Positions 53,179-61,961 of a DNA stretch of 64,000 nucleotides are shown piece by piece. The notes under the pieces are model-generated. The model saw only the letters and a list, made by a program, of their open reading frames with translations. It searched no databases and was not told the origin of the DNA. This stretch comes from SCTD01 sp963781675 (GTDB lineage Bacteria > Actinomycetota > Actinomycetes > Mycobacteriales > SCTD01), in NCBI GenBank assembly GCA_963781675.1, contig CAWAGF010000001.1:248001-312000 (forward strand), read 5' to 3'. A program made the translations under genes and the position numbers. Position 1 is the stretch's first letter, and the number at the start of each line of letters is the position of its first letter.

Positions 53179-53184
53179 GGGCGC

Positions 53185-53190
53185 ACCGTA
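53185..53190 (-). promoter_or_regulatory. Leaderless -10 of the DUF998 gene
   Basis: TACGGT on the minus strand, six bases before ATG 53178. Confidence 0.45.
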
Positions 53191-53249
53191 GACCTGGCCG
53201 GCACGCGTCGAACACCGCTCGAAGGGACCACTCGAAGGCCCCCTCGGGG

Positions 53250-53957
53250 TCAGCCGAACAGGCCGCCACCACCCCCGCCGCTGCTGCCGTGGCTGTGCGT
53301 CGGCACGACCGGGCCCTCGCTGGCCTGCACGACCAGGAAGCCCTGGCCGGAGAAGGCGAGCTGGAACGCCTCCCCGCTGCCACGGCCGATGAGCGCGCCG
53401 GCGCCGGCGGTGCGGACCAGCCGGGTCTGCAGGCTCGCCGACCAGGCGATCGCGGACTGCAGGTCGGCGTACGTCGGCGCCTCGCCGGTGTTGAGCACGA
53501 CCGGCGTCCCGAACGCGCTGACGACCAGCCGCCCGGTGCCGGTGAACACCATGTTGAACGCGCCTCCGGACAGCGCGGAGGCGCCCTCGACCCGGCGGAT
53601 GTCCCACGCGAGCGACGGCTCGAAGGCGAGGACGTTCGCGCCGTTGACCGTCACCCCGTCGCCGTCCAGGTCGAGGATGTGCAGCTCGTTGGCGTCCTGT
53701 GCGAGGAAGACGTCGCCCGTGCCGCGGCACCGCATCAGCGGCACGCCCTCGCCGGTGAGCGCCTTCTTGAGGAAGCGGCCGACGCCGCCGGCGCCCTCGT
53801 ACGCGAACTCGACAGCGCCCTGGTAGGCGACCATCGCGCCCTGGCGGGCGAGCAGCTCGCTGCTGTCGAGGCGGGCCTTGAGCATGCGGGGGTTCTGCAG
53901 CGAGAGCGTCTCGCTGCTGGATGTCTCGAGGTTGCTGCCGAACAGGTCGCTGCGCAT
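53250..53957 (-). CDS. AIM24 family protein
   Basis: 235 residues from ATG. A beta-rich AIM24/TRAP-like fold: GAMVAYQGAVEFAYEGAGGVGRFLKKALTGEGVPLMRCRGTGDVFLAQDA, then EPSLAWDIRRVEG, GGAFNMVFTGTGRLVVSAFGTP, a C-terminal GEAFQLAFSGQGFLVVQASEGP and a Gly-rich end GGGGGGLFG. Members of this family are membrane-associated or cytoplasmic with poorly defined roles; in some bacteria they occur beside stress or tellurium-resistance genes. Divergent from serS with leaderless-type promoters on both sides. Confidence 0.88.
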   Translation of the reverse strand: MRSDLFGSNLETSSSETLSLQNPRMLKARLDSSELLARQGAMVAYQGAVEFAYEGAGGVGRFLKKALTGEGVPLMRCRGTGDVFLAQDANELHILDLDGDGVTVNGANVLAFEPSLAWDIRRVEGASALSGGAFNMVFTGTGRLVVSAFGTPVVLNTGEAPTYADLQSAIAWSASLQTRLVRTAGAGALIGRGSGEAFQLAFSGQGFLVVQASEGPVVPTHSHGSSGGGGGGLFG

Positions 53958-53964
53958 GGGAACG

Positions 53965-53987
53965 ACGCTAGTGCGCGCCGGTAGCCT
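53965..53987. promoter_or_regulatory. Divergent leaderless promoters of AIM24 gene and serS
   Basis: TAGCGT on the minus strand (53965-53970) lies seven bases before the AIM24 ATG; TAGCCT on the plus strand (53982-53987) lies six bases before the serS GTG. Confidence 0.5.
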
Positions 53988-53993
53988 CGTCGG

Positions 53994-55250
53994 GTGATCG
54001 ACCTCAAGCTCCTGCGGGACGACCCCGACCGCGTGCGCGCCTCGCAGGTCGCCCGTGGCGACGACCCGGCGCTGGTCGACGCGCTGCTCGCCGCCGACGA
54101 CGCGCGCCGCGCCGCGGTCACCCGCGCCGACGGCCTGCGCGCGGAGCAGAAGACGGTGTCGCAGTCGGTCAGGACGGCAGTGCCCGAGGAGCGCCCCGCC
54201 GTGCTCGAGCGGGCCAAGGCGCTGTCGGCGGACGTCAAGGCCGCGGAGGCCGCCCAGACCGAGGCCGACGCCGCGCTGCGCGCCGCGCACCTGGCCGTCC
54301 CGAACGTCGTGCTCGACGGGGTGCCGCCGGGCGGCGAGCAGGACTTCGTCGTCGTCGAGCAGGTCGGCGAGGTGCTGCCGATGCTCTTCGAGCCCAGGGA
54401 CCACCTCGACCTCGGCGTCGGCCTCGGCGCGATCGACACCGAGCGCGGCGCGAAGGTCAGCGGCAGCCGCTTCGCCTTCCTCACGGGCTGGGGCGCGCTG
54501 CTCGAGCTCGCCCTGGTCAACCTCGCGATCGGGCAGGCGGTCGAGGCCGGGTTCACCCCGGTCATCGCGCCGGCGCTCGTCCGGCCGGAGGCGATGGAGG
54601 GCACCGGCTTCCTCGGCGCCCACGCCGACGAGGTCTACAAGCTGGCGAACGACGACCTCTACCTCGTGGGCACGAGCGAGGTGCCGCTCGCGGCGTACCA
54701 CTCCGCCGAGGTCGTGGAGGACCTGCCGCTGCGCTACGCCGGCTTCTCGTCCTGCTTCCGCCGTGAGGCCGGCAGCCACGGCAAGGACACCCGCGGGATC
54801 ATCCGCGTGCACCAGTTCGACAAGGTCGAGATGTTCTCCTACGTCGATCCCGCGCAGGCCGAGGCCGAGCACCGGTTCCTGCTCGAGCAGGAGAAGCGCT
54901 TCCTCACCGCGCTCGAGCTGCCGTTCCGCGTGATCGACGTGGCGGCAGGCGATCTCGGCTCGTCGGCCGCGCGCAAGTACGACTGCGAGGCGTGGCTGCC
55001 GTCGCAGCAGCGCTGGCTCGAGCTGACGTCGACCAGCAACTGCACCGACTTCCAGGCGCGCCGGCTCGGCATCCGCAGCCGCGGCGAGAGCGGCCTGTCG
55101 CCGGTCGCGACGCTGAACGGCACGCTCTGCGCGGTCGGCCGCACGATCGCCGTGCTGCTCGAGGTGCACCAGCGCGAGGACGGCTCGGTGCACGTGCCGG
55201 AGGCGCTGCGGCCGTGGCTGGCGAACCGCGAGGAGCTGCTGCCCCGGTGA
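53994..55250 (+). CDS. serS: Seryl-tRNA synthetase
   Basis: 418 residues from GTG. An N-terminal coiled-coil arm (residues about 30-100) for tRNA recognition is followed by the class II catalytic core: YLVGTSEVPLAAYH, FSSCFRREAGSHGKDTRGIIRVHQFDKVE (motif 2) and TLNGTLCAVGRTIAVLLE (motif 3). It charges tRNA-Ser and the selenocysteine tRNA where present. The stop overlaps the HAD phosphatase GTG. Confidence 0.97.
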   Translation: MIDLKLLRDDPDRVRASQVARGDDPALVDALLAADDARRAAVTRADGLRAEQKTVSQSVRTAVPEERPAVLERAKALSADVKAAEAAQTEADAALRAAHLAVPNVVLDGVPPGGEQDFVVVEQVGEVLPMLFEPRDHLDLGVGLGAIDTERGAKVSGSRFAFLTGWGALLELALVNLAIGQAVEAGFTPVIAPALVRPEAMEGTGFLGAHADEVYKLANDDLYLVGTSEVPLAAYHSAEVVEDLPLRYAGFSSCFRREAGSHGKDTRGIIRVHQFDKVEMFSYVDPAQAEAEHRFLLEQEKRFLTALELPFRVIDVAAGDLGSSAARKYDCEAWLPSQQRWLELTSTSNCTDFQARRLGIRSRGESGLSPVATLNGTLCAVGRTIAVLLEVHQREDGSVHVPEALRPWLANREELLPR

Positions 55251-56047
55251 GGGCAGCCGGTCCCGCTCCTCGCCTGGTCGCCTCCGACCTCGACGGCACC
55301 CTCGTCCGCAGCGACCTGTCGGTGTCGGACCGCACCCGCGACGTGCTCGCCCGGGTGGAGCAGGCCGGTGCTCTGTTCGTCATGGTGACCGGCCGGCCGC
55401 CGCGGTGGATGGCGCCGGTCGCCGAGGCGACGGGGCACCGCGGGCTGGCCGTGTGCGCGAACGGCGCGCTCGTCTACGACCTGCACACCGAGCAGGTCGT
55501 CCGCTCCTCACTGCTCGACGCGCCGGCGGCGACCGCGGTGGTCGAGGCGCTGCGCCGGGACGTCCCCGGGATCGCCTTCGCCGTCGAGAAGGGCCTGCAC
55601 GGGTTCGGGCGGGAGGCGGCGTACGTCCCGCGCTGGGACAACGGCGAGGTGCTCGTCGCGCCGATCGAGGAGCTCGTCTCCGCCGGCGTCGTCAAGCTGC
55701 TGGCCCGCCACGAGGGCCTCGGCTCGGACGAGCTGCTCGCGCAGGCGCGCGCCTCGCTCGGCACCTCCGTCGAGTGCACGCACTCCTCGAGCGACGGCCT
55801 GCTCGAGATCAGCGCGGGCGGCGTCTCCAAGGCGAGCGGACTGGCCTCGCTGGCGCAGGAGTGGGGCGTCACCGCCGACGAGGTGGTCGCGTTCGGGGAC
55901 ATGCCGAACGACCTGCCGATGCTCGCCTGGGCCGGGCGCTCGGTCGGCATGGCCAACGCGCACCCGGAGGTGCTGGCCGCGGTCGACGAGGTCACCGGGA
56001 CCAACGACGAGGACGGCGTCGCGCAGGTCCTCGAGCGCTGGTTCTAG
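55247..56047 (+). CDS. HAD-superfamily (Cof-type, IIB) hydrolase
   Basis: 266 residues, coupled to serS (GTGA). Motif I is LVASDLDGTLVRSD with nucleophile Asp, motif II Thr lies in VTGRPPRWM, motif III Lys in SKASGLASLAQEWG, and motif IV is FGDMPNDLPMLAWAG. A large IIB cap sits between II and III. Such enzymes dephosphorylate sugar phosphates or nucleotides. The serS-HAD pair is common in actinobacteria. Confidence 0.92.
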   Translation: MRAAGPAPRLVASDLDGTLVRSDLSVSDRTRDVLARVEQAGALFVMVTGRPPRWMAPVAEATGHRGLAVCANGALVYDLHTEQVVRSSLLDAPAATAVVEALRRDVPGIAFAVEKGLHGFGREAAYVPRWDNGEVLVAPIEELVSAGVVKLLARHEGLGSDELLAQARASLGTSVECTHSSSDGLLEISAGGVSKASGLASLAQEWGVTADEVVAFGDMPNDLPMLAWAGRSVGMANAHPEVLAAVDEVTGTNDEDGVAQVLERWF

Positions 56048-56054
56048 CCCTGCG

Positions 56055-56612
56055 CTAGAGGTACTGCCCGGTCCCGCCGGTCGGCCCCTGCGGCCCGGGC
56101 TGCGGGGCGCCGCTGCCCTGCGGCAGCGCGACGCGTCCGCGCATCTGCTCGAGCTGCACCCGCGCCGCCATCTGCTGGGCGAACAGCGCGGTCTGGATGC
56201 CGTGGAACAGCCCCTCGAGCCAGCCGACGAGCTGCGCCTGCGCGATGCGCAGCTCGGCGTCGGACGGGATGGAGTCCTCGCTGAACGGCAGCGTCAGCCG
56301 GTCCAGCTCCTCGCGCAGCTCGGGCGCCAGGCCCTCCGCGAGCTCGGCGATGGAGTTCTGGTGCACCTCGCGCAGGCGGCTGCGGGACGCGTCGTCGAGC
56401 GGCGCCTGGCGCACCTCCTCGAGCAGCTGCTTGACCATCGAGCCGATGCGCATGACCTTCGCCGGCTGCTCGATCAGGTCGGCCGGGCTCTGCTGGCGGG
56501 ACGGCTCGATCGACCCGTCCTGACCGATCGTCACCGTGCCGACGGGCTGGCCGTCCTCGCCCATGACGACGACCTGCTGGTCCTGGGGCTCCTGGTCCGG
56601 CTGCTGGCTCAT
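56055..56612 (-). CDS. bpa: Bacterial proteasome activator Bpa/PafE
   Basis: 185 residues from ATG with CAGGAT seven bases upstream. The core is helical (VMRIGSMVKQLLEEVRQAPLDDASRSRLREVH and AELRIAQAQLVGWLEGLFHGIQTALFAQQ), and the C-terminus is GQYL. That ending is the HbYX-like tail by which Bpa rings dock on and open the 20S proteasome without ATP. It implies that this organism has a 20S core particle, which is not in the window. The N-terminus is disordered, rich in Gln, Asp and Pro. Confidence 0.93.
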   Translation of the reverse strand: MSQQPDQEPQDQQVVVMGEDGQPVGTVTIGQDGSIEPSRQQSPADLIEQPAKVMRIGSMVKQLLEEVRQAPLDDASRSRLREVHQNSIAELAEGLAPELREELDRLTLPFSEDSIPSDAELRIAQAQLVGWLEGLFHGIQTALFAQQMAARVQLEQMRGRVALPQGSGAPQPGPQGPTGGTGQYL

Positions 56613-56668
56613 GCCGTCGATCCTGCCCCACCCCGGCGCTCCTGCACCCGGTCGGGCAGGCTGCCTGC

Positions 56669-57853
56669 ATGAGCTTCGACGTCGCGGCCGTACGCGCGCA
56701 GTTCCCCGCCCTGGCCGAGGGGCTGGCGCACTTCGACGGGCCCGGTGGGACGCAGGTGCCCGAGGCGGTGAGCGACGCCGTCCGCGACGCGATGCGCAGC
56801 GCCGTGAGCAACCGGCACGGGCCGTTCGCCAGCAGCCGCCGGTCCGATGCCCTCGTCGACGCGGCGCGCGAGGCGGTGGCCGACCTGGTCGGCGGCGATC
56901 CCGCTGGCGTCGTCCTCGGGCAGTCGATGACCGCCAACACCTACGTCATGGCCGGTGCGCTGTCGCGCACGTGGGCACCGGGGGACGAGGTGGTGCTGTC
57001 GCGCCTCGACCACGACGCCGACGTGCGGCCGTGGGTCCAGGCCGCCGCCCGCGCCGGCGCGGTCGTGCGGTGGGCCGACGTCGACGCCGAGACCGCGGAG
57101 CTGCCGCTCGGGCAGTACGACGCGCTCATCGGCGAGCGGACCCGGCTGGTCGCCGTCACCGCGGCGAGCAACGCGACCGGCACCCGCCCGGACGTGCGCG
57201 GCATCGCCGATCGGGCGCACGCCGTCGGAGCCGTCGTGCACGTCGACGGCGTGCACGCGACGCCGCACCTGCCCACCGACGTGCGCGCGCTCGGCGCCGA
57301 CCTCTACGCGACGTCGGCGTACAAGTGGTACGGCCCGCACATCGGCTGCACCGTCGGCGATCCCGCGCTGCTGGCAACGCTGCGCCCGGACAAGCTGATG
57401 CCCAGCAGCGACGCCGTCCCGGATCGCTTCGAGCACGGGACGCCCAGCTTCGCCCACCTGGCCGGAGTGGCTGCCGCCGTCGACTGGATCGCCTCGCACG
57501 GCACCGGTGAGGCCCGTCGCGAGCGCGTGCTGTCGGCCATGCAGAGCATCTCGGCGTACGAGCAGCAGGTCTTCGCGCGGCTGCTCGACGGGCTCGGCGC
57601 ACGGGACGACGTGACGCTCGTGGGCGCTCCCGCCTCGCGGACGCCGACGGTCGCCTTCACCGTCGAGGGGCGGACGCCGCAGCAGGTCAGCGCCGACCTC
57701 GGCAACCAGGGCGTCGCCGTCTGGGCCGGCAACTACTACGCCGTCGAGCTGATGACCGCGCTCGGGCTCGAGGACCGCGGTGGGGCCGTCCGTGCCGGGG
57801 TCGTCTGCTACACGACCGACGAGGAGGTCGACCGGCTGCTCGCCGCCCTGTGA
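56669..57853 (+). CDS. Cysteine desulfurase-like aminotransferase class V protein
   Basis: 394 residues from ATG with CAGGCT six bases upstream. The PLP Lys lies in YATSAYKWYGPHIG, and QSMTANTYVMAGAL, HDADVRPWV, AASNATGT and HVDGVHATPHL complete the fold. Matches the cysteine desulfurase-like (VC1184-type) group, which differs from IscS/SufS, and no conserved active-site Cys loop is obvious. Desulfurase activity is therefore not certain. The next gene begins 33 bases later. Confidence 0.88.
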   Translation: MSFDVAAVRAQFPALAEGLAHFDGPGGTQVPEAVSDAVRDAMRSAVSNRHGPFASSRRSDALVDAAREAVADLVGGDPAGVVLGQSMTANTYVMAGALSRTWAPGDEVVLSRLDHDADVRPWVQAAARAGAVVRWADVDAETAELPLGQYDALIGERTRLVAVTAASNATGTRPDVRGIADRAHAVGAVVHVDGVHATPHLPTDVRALGADLYATSAYKWYGPHIGCTVGDPALLATLRPDKLMPSSDAVPDRFEHGTPSFAHLAGVAAAVDWIASHGTGEARRERVLSAMQSISAYEQQVFARLLDGLGARDDVTLVGAPASRTPTVAFTVEGRTPQQVSADLGNQGVAVWAGNYYAVELMTALGLEDRGGAVRAGVVCYTTDEEVDRLLAAL

Positions 57854-57885
57854 TCGACTGCAGCCCGACCCGAGGGAGGCGCCCG

Positions 57886-58731
57886 ATGGACCCGATCGTC
57901 AGCCGCAAGTGCTGGAAGGCCACCGAGCCGGTGCACGCCCAGGTGTACTTCTCCCCGGAGGCGCAGGAGGAGTACGCCGCGCTCGGCTTCGACCTGAAGG
58001 CGAACCGCGCGGCCGGCTACTTCCCCGCGCGAGCCGCTGCGCTCGGCGCCGTGCCCGCCCCCGTCGTGCAGGCGACCTTCTTCAACTTCTCCGCGGTGGC
58101 GGTCGCGTTCGGGATGGACCGCGCCTGGGAGACGGCCTCCCCGGCGCAGCTCGTCGAGGCGCGGCTGCGCGGGGTCGACCGGGCGCTCCGGCGGCTGTGC
58201 GGCGACCTGCTGGACGGTCCGGAGGTGGCCGAGGCGGTGGAGCTGGCGCGCACCGCGTGCGAGGGCTGCACGCCGGAGGGCCGCCCGCTCTACGCCGGCA
58301 ACGCCGCCCTGGCCTGGCCGGAGCCGCTCCACCTGCAGCTGTTCCACGCGATCACGCTGCTGCGGGAGTTCCGCGGAGACGGGCACATCGCCGCGCTGGT
58401 CGTGGAGGGGATCACCGGTCTCGAGGCGGCGGTCATGCACGTCGCACAGGGCGACGCGTGGACCCGCGAGCCGTTGCGCAAGACCCGCGGCTACAGCGAC
58501 GAGGAGTGGGACGCCGCCCTGGTCCGGCTGCGCGAGCGCGGCTGGGTCGACGAGGGGGAGGGCTTCACCGACGAGGGCCGCGCGGTGCGGCAGCGCGTCG
58601 AGGACCGGACCGACGAGCTGGCACTGCCGGCCTGGGAGCGGCTCGGCGAGCAGGGGTGCACCCGGCTGCGCGAGCTGGTCCGCCCGCTGAGCAAGGCGAT
58701 CGTGGCGGCGGGCGGCCTCGGCATCCGCTGA
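57886..58731 (+). CDS. SCO6745-family helical protein
   Basis: 281 residues from ATG after GGGAGG. Alpha-helical with PARAAALGAVPAPVVQATFFNFSAVAVAFGMDRAWE in the first half, then WPEPLHLQLFHAITLLREFRGDGHIAALVVEGITGLEAAVMHVAQG, and a C-terminal part (YSDEEWDAALVRLRERGWVDEGEGFTDEGRAVRQRVEDRTD) resembling a MarR/winged-helix wing. The family (SCO6745/SalK-like) has no firm biochemical role. Probably cotranscribed with the upstream PLP enzyme. Confidence 0.82.
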   Translation: MDPIVSRKCWKATEPVHAQVYFSPEAQEEYAALGFDLKANRAAGYFPARAAALGAVPAPVVQATFFNFSAVAVAFGMDRAWETASPAQLVEARLRGVDRALRRLCGDLLDGPEVAEAVELARTACEGCTPEGRPLYAGNAALAWPEPLHLQLFHAITLLREFRGDGHIAALVVEGITGLEAAVMHVAQGDAWTREPLRKTRGYSDEEWDAALVRLRERGWVDEGEGFTDEGRAVRQRVEDRTDELALPAWERLGEQGCTRLRELVRPLSKAIVAAGGLGIR

Positions 58732-58733
58732 GC

Positions 58734-59711
58734 TCAGCGGGAGACGGTCAGCACGACCTTGCCGACGTGGGTGCTGGCCTCGAGCACCTCGTGCGCCTCG
58801 CGCACCTGCTCGAGCGGCAGCACCCGGTCCACGATCGGCTTCACCTGGCCCGCCTCGACGGCCGGCCACACCCCGGCCAGCACGGCGGCGACGATCGCGG
58901 CCTTCTCCTGCGCCGGCCGTGCGCGCAGCGACGTGGCGTGCACAGCCGCCCGCTTGCCGAGCAGCGCCGCCAGGTCGAGCTCGCCCTTGACGCCGCCCTG
59001 CAGGCCGATCACGACGAGGCGGCCGCCGGCGCGCAGCACCTGGACGTTGCGCGGCAGGTAGGCGGCGCCCATGTTGTCGAGCACGACGTCGGCCCCGCCG
59101 GCCACGTCCCGCACGACCTCGACGAAGTCCTCGTCGCGGTAGCGGATGGCCCGCTCCGCGCCGAGTCCCTCGGCGGCCGCGGCCTTCTCGCTGGACCCCA
59201 CGGTGCAGAGCACCCGGGCGCCGTGCCGCACGGCGAGCTGGATGGCCATGGTGCCGATGCCGGAGGTGCCGCCGTGCACGAGGAAGACCTCGCCCGGCTG
59301 CAGCGCCGCGAGCATGAAGACGTTCGACCAGACGGTGCAGGCGACCTCCGGCAGCGCCGCCGCCTCGACCAGCGAGACCCCCTGCGGCACCGGCAGCAGC
59401 TGGCCGGCCGGCACCGCGACCCGCTCGGCGTACCCGCCGCCGGACAGCAGCGCGCACACCTCGTCGCCGACCGCCCAGCCCGCGACCCCCTCGCCCAGGG
59501 CGGCGATGCGGCCCGAGCACTCGAGGCCCGGGTAGCGGGACGCGCCCGGCGGCGGCTCGTAGAACCCCATGCGCTGCAGCAGGTCTGCCCGGTTGACGGC
59601 GGTCGCGGCGACGTCCACCAGCACCTCGCCGGGTCCGGCGACGGGGTCGTCGACGTCGGCGAGGGTGAGGACGGAGGCGTCCCCGTAGGACGGGAGGGTC
59701 ACGGCGCGCAT
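58734..59711 (-). CDS. Zinc-independent NADPH:quinone oxidoreductase (MDR family)
   Basis: 325 residues from ATG. AVNRADLLQRMGFYEPPPGASRYPGLECSG opens the GroES-like part; FLVHGGTSGIGTMAIQLAVRHGARV is the NADPH-binding Rossmann. The structural zinc Cys cluster of alcohol dehydrogenases is missing, as in the PIG3/TP53I3-type quinone reductase group. One-electron or two-electron quinone reduction is expected. Divergent from the thioesterase gene with overlapping promoters. Confidence 0.9.
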   Translation of the reverse strand: MRAVTLPSYGDASVLTLADVDDPVAGPGEVLVDVAATAVNRADLLQRMGFYEPPPGASRYPGLECSGRIAALGEGVAGWAVGDEVCALLSGGGYAERVAVPAGQLLPVPQGVSLVEAAALPEVACTVWSNVFMLAALQPGEVFLVHGGTSGIGTMAIQLAVRHGARVLCTVGSSEKAAAAEGLGAERAIRYRDEDFVEVVRDVAGGADVVLDNMGAAYLPRNVQVLRAGGRLVVIGLQGGVKGELDLAALLGKRAAVHATSLRARPAQEKAAIVAAVLAGVWPAVEAGQVKPIVDRVLPLEQVREAHEVLEASTHVGKVVLTVSR

Positions 59712-59718
59712 GGGCGTC

Positions 59719-59728
59719 ACCGTACGGT
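59719..59728. promoter_or_regulatory. Shared palindromic -10 of two divergent leaderless genes
   Basis: ACCGTACGGT reads TACGGT on both strands, sharing two bases. Each hexamer ends seven bases before its start codon: ATG 59711 on the minus strand and GTG 59736 on the plus strand. Confidence 0.6.
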
Positions 59729-59735
59729 CCGTGGG

Positions 59736-60506
59736 GTGGAGGCCTTCTACGTCCCGCTGGGCGACGACCGGTGGTCCAGCACCGTGCACACGACCGGCCC
59801 GTGGGACCCGCGCTTCCAGCACGGCGGCCCGCCCGCCGCCCTGATGGCGCGCGCGGTGGAGCGGTGCGCGCCGCGCGACGACGTCGTGGTGGCGCGCATG
59901 ACGGTCGAGATCCTCGGGCCCGTGCCGGTGGGCGAGCTGGAGGTGCGGGCGCGCGTGCTGCGGCCCGGGCGCAGCGTCGAGCTGGTCGAGGCGGTGCTGT
60001 CCGCGGACGGGCGGGACGCCGCGCGGGCTGCCGCCTGGCGGGTCAAGCGCACGATGAACGACGGCGTCGCGAGCCGGGCCGAGCCGCCGCCCCCGCTGCC
60101 GGCAGAGGCGCTGGTGGTCCCGGCCGGGGGCTGGGTGGACGGGTACCTGTCGGCGGTCGAGTGGCGCTTCACCGAGGGCCGGTTCGACGTCCCCGGTCCG
60201 GCGACGGTCTGGACGCGGCTGCTCCACCCGCTGGTGCCGGACGAGGAGCCGAGCCCGCTGCAGCGGGTGCTCTGCGTCGCCGACAGCGGCAACGGGCTGA
60301 GCAGCGAGCTCGACCTCACCCAGTGGCACTTCATCAACCCCGAGCTGACCGTGCACCTGCACCGCGAGGCGGTCGGGGAGTGGGTGTGCGTCGCGGCGCA
60401 GACGGCGATCTCGCCCGGGGCCGCGGGGCTCGCCACCACCCGGCTGTCCGACCGGCAGGGACCCGTCGGCGTCGGCGCGCAGAGCCTGCTGGTCGCGCCC
60501 CGTTAG
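59736..60506 (+). CDS. Acyl-CoA thioesterase-like double hot-dog protein
   Basis: 256 residues from GTG. FQHGGPPAALMARAVERCA with the HGG turn, MTVEILGPVPVGELEVRARVLRPGRSVELVEAVL and the second-half HFINPELTVHLHREAVGEWVCVAAQT match the TesB-like thioesterase superfamily (PF13622 type). It would hydrolyse an acyl-CoA; chain length is unknown. The C-terminus overlaps the next minus-strand gene by four bases. Confidence 0.85.
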   Translation: MEAFYVPLGDDRWSSTVHTTGPWDPRFQHGGPPAALMARAVERCAPRDDVVVARMTVEILGPVPVGELEVRARVLRPGRSVELVEAVLSADGRDAARAAAWRVKRTMNDGVASRAEPPPPLPAEALVVPAGGWVDGYLSAVEWRFTEGRFDVPGPATVWTRLLHPLVPDEEPSPLQRVLCVADSGNGLSSELDLTQWHFINPELTVHLHREAVGEWVCVAAQTAISPGAAGLATTRLSDRQGPVGVGAQSLLVAPR

Positions 60507-60730
60507 CGCTCGGCGCGCGGCAGCCCGAAGCGCGTCGTCGGCAGCACCGCCTGCACCGGCTCGGCCTCCTCCGGCGGCCGGACACGGGCGGCGTCGACCC
60601 AGCGCAGGTGGTTCAGGCCGGGGCCTGCGCTGACCTGGACGTAGCGGCGGTCGCCCCGCCGGGCGAGCAGCAGCGCCGGGGCGCGGTCGACGGCGACGAG
60701 GGCGGGCGGGGTGAGCAGCTCGAGGCGCAC
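60503..60730 (-). CDS. Small protein of unknown function
   Basis: 75 residues from GTG with GGAG eight bases upstream. Begins RLELLTPPALVAVDRAPALLLARRGDRRYVQVSAGPGLNHLRWVDAARV and ends with a basic stretch LPTTRFGLPRAER. Codon bias favours this frame and the ends abut neighbours, but I recognise no family. Could be a spurious frame. Confidence 0.45.
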   Translation of the reverse strand: MRLELLTPPALVAVDRAPALLLARRGDRRYVQVSAGPGLNHLRWVDAARVRPPEEAEPVQAVLPTTRFGLPRAER

Positions 60731-60859
60731 GGGTCGACTCCGGAGACAAGGCCTCGACCCTCGGCGCGGAACCTAGCGCGGCACCCCGACGTGATCATCA
60801 GAAGGATCGACGTCCACAGCACCGGGGCCGGGCCCGTAGGCCGTCGATGCTTCTGTGGA

Positions 60860-61948
60860 TCACCTGGACGAGCCGACGTACTCCCAGTGCCAGGGCTCCG
60901 GCAGCCCGCCGCCGGGCTCGGCCCAGCCGGGGTGCACCCAGCCGTACCGCCTCGCGTTCGCCTTGAGCCAGCGGTAGGTGCTCGACCCGAAGCGCTCGCC
61001 GCCGCAGCCGAGGTCGACCGCGACGCCGAGCCCGTGCCGGCTGGTGCCGGGCACCGCAGCCAGGCGTGGCTTGCGGCGGAAGACGCTGATCTGCCCGGCG
61101 TACGAGCGGTAGGAGTCGTTGACGCACAGCCGGCCGCCCCGGTCCGCGAGGGCCGCGGCGGTGAGCCGGTTGAAGGCGGCGGCCGCGTCGGCGCGCAGCG
61201 CGTGACCGGGGGCGCCGTCGAGCGGGCAGAGCACGGAGCGGTCGAGGAAGCCGTTGGCGGCCCCGCCGGTGCTGCCCCCGTCGCAGGTGGCGACGACGAA
61301 GCCGGTGCGGCTGCGGGTGGCCCGCCGCTGCGCGCCCTGCAGCCTTGAGGAGGCGTCGGCCAGGCGCTTGGCGGCGCGGTCGGCCTCGGCGCGCAGGGCG
61401 TCCACCCGGAGGGCGAGCGCACGCTCCTGGGCGGTGGCTTGCGCCGTGAGCTGCTCGACGCTGCGCACGGCGCCCTGAGCGCGGACGCGGGCCGCGGTCG
61501 CCTCGCGCAGCACCTCGGTGGTGCTGCCCTGGGCGCGGGCCAGGTCGGCCCGCGCGACCATCGCGTCGACGAACCGGTCGGGGGTGCCGGTGAGGGCCAG
61601 CGCCAGACCGTCCGGGACGGGGGAGCGGTAGGCCGCGGCGGCCAGCGCGCGCAGCCGGGCCCGCGCCTCGTCGGACTCCGCCGTGGCGGTACCGGCCTCG
61701 CGCCGGGCCCGGTCGAGGTCGCGCCGCACGCGGCTGAGCGCCGCCTGCTCGCGCTCCAGCGTGCGGGTGCCGTCGCTCAGGACGCGGGCGGTCCGCTCGA
61801 CCTCGGCGCGCACCGCGGCGACCTCGCGCCGGGCCTGCACGACCGGGTCGGCGGCCTGCGCACCGGTCGGGGTCGGCAGCAGCGGCAGCGCGACCGCGAG
61901 GGCGAGCGCAGTCGACAGCCTCGCGCTCGCACGGCGCAGGGAGGGCAC
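60860..61948 (-). CDS. Secreted M15-family D-Ala-D-Ala carboxypeptidase with coiled-coil N-domain
   Basis: 362 residues from GTG. A signal peptide (ALALAVALPLLPTPTGAQA) precedes a long coiled coil (about 30-200) like those of NlpC/P60 or EnvC-type wall hydrolases. The C-terminal domain is VanY-like: NDSYRSYAGQISVFRRK, SRHGLGVAVDLGCG (zinc His/Asp) and EPWHWEYVG (second His). It trims stem peptides. A paralogue lies at 63176, on the other side of an MFS gene. Confidence 0.9.
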   Translation of the reverse strand: MPSLRRASARLSTALALAVALPLLPTPTGAQAADPVVQARREVAAVRAEVERTARVLSDGTRTLEREQAALSRVRRDLDRARREAGTATAESDEARARLRALAAAAYRSPVPDGLALALTGTPDRFVDAMVARADLARAQGSTTEVLREATAARVRAQGAVRSVEQLTAQATAQERALALRVDALRAEADRAAKRLADASSRLQGAQRRATRSRTGFVVATCDGGSTGGAANGFLDRSVLCPLDGAPGHALRADAAAAFNRLTAAALADRGGRLCVNDSYRSYAGQISVFRRKPRLAAVPGTSRHGLGVAVDLGCGGERFGSSTYRWLKANARRYGWVHPGWAEPGGGLPEPWHWEYVGSSR

Positions 61949-61955
61949 GTCCCGG

Positions 61956-61961
61956 ACGCTA
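61956..61961 (-). promoter_or_regulatory. Leaderless -10 of the first M15 peptidase gene
   Basis: TAGCGT on the minus strand, seven bases before GTG 61948. The TAG is also the stop of the MFS gene. Confidence 0.5.
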
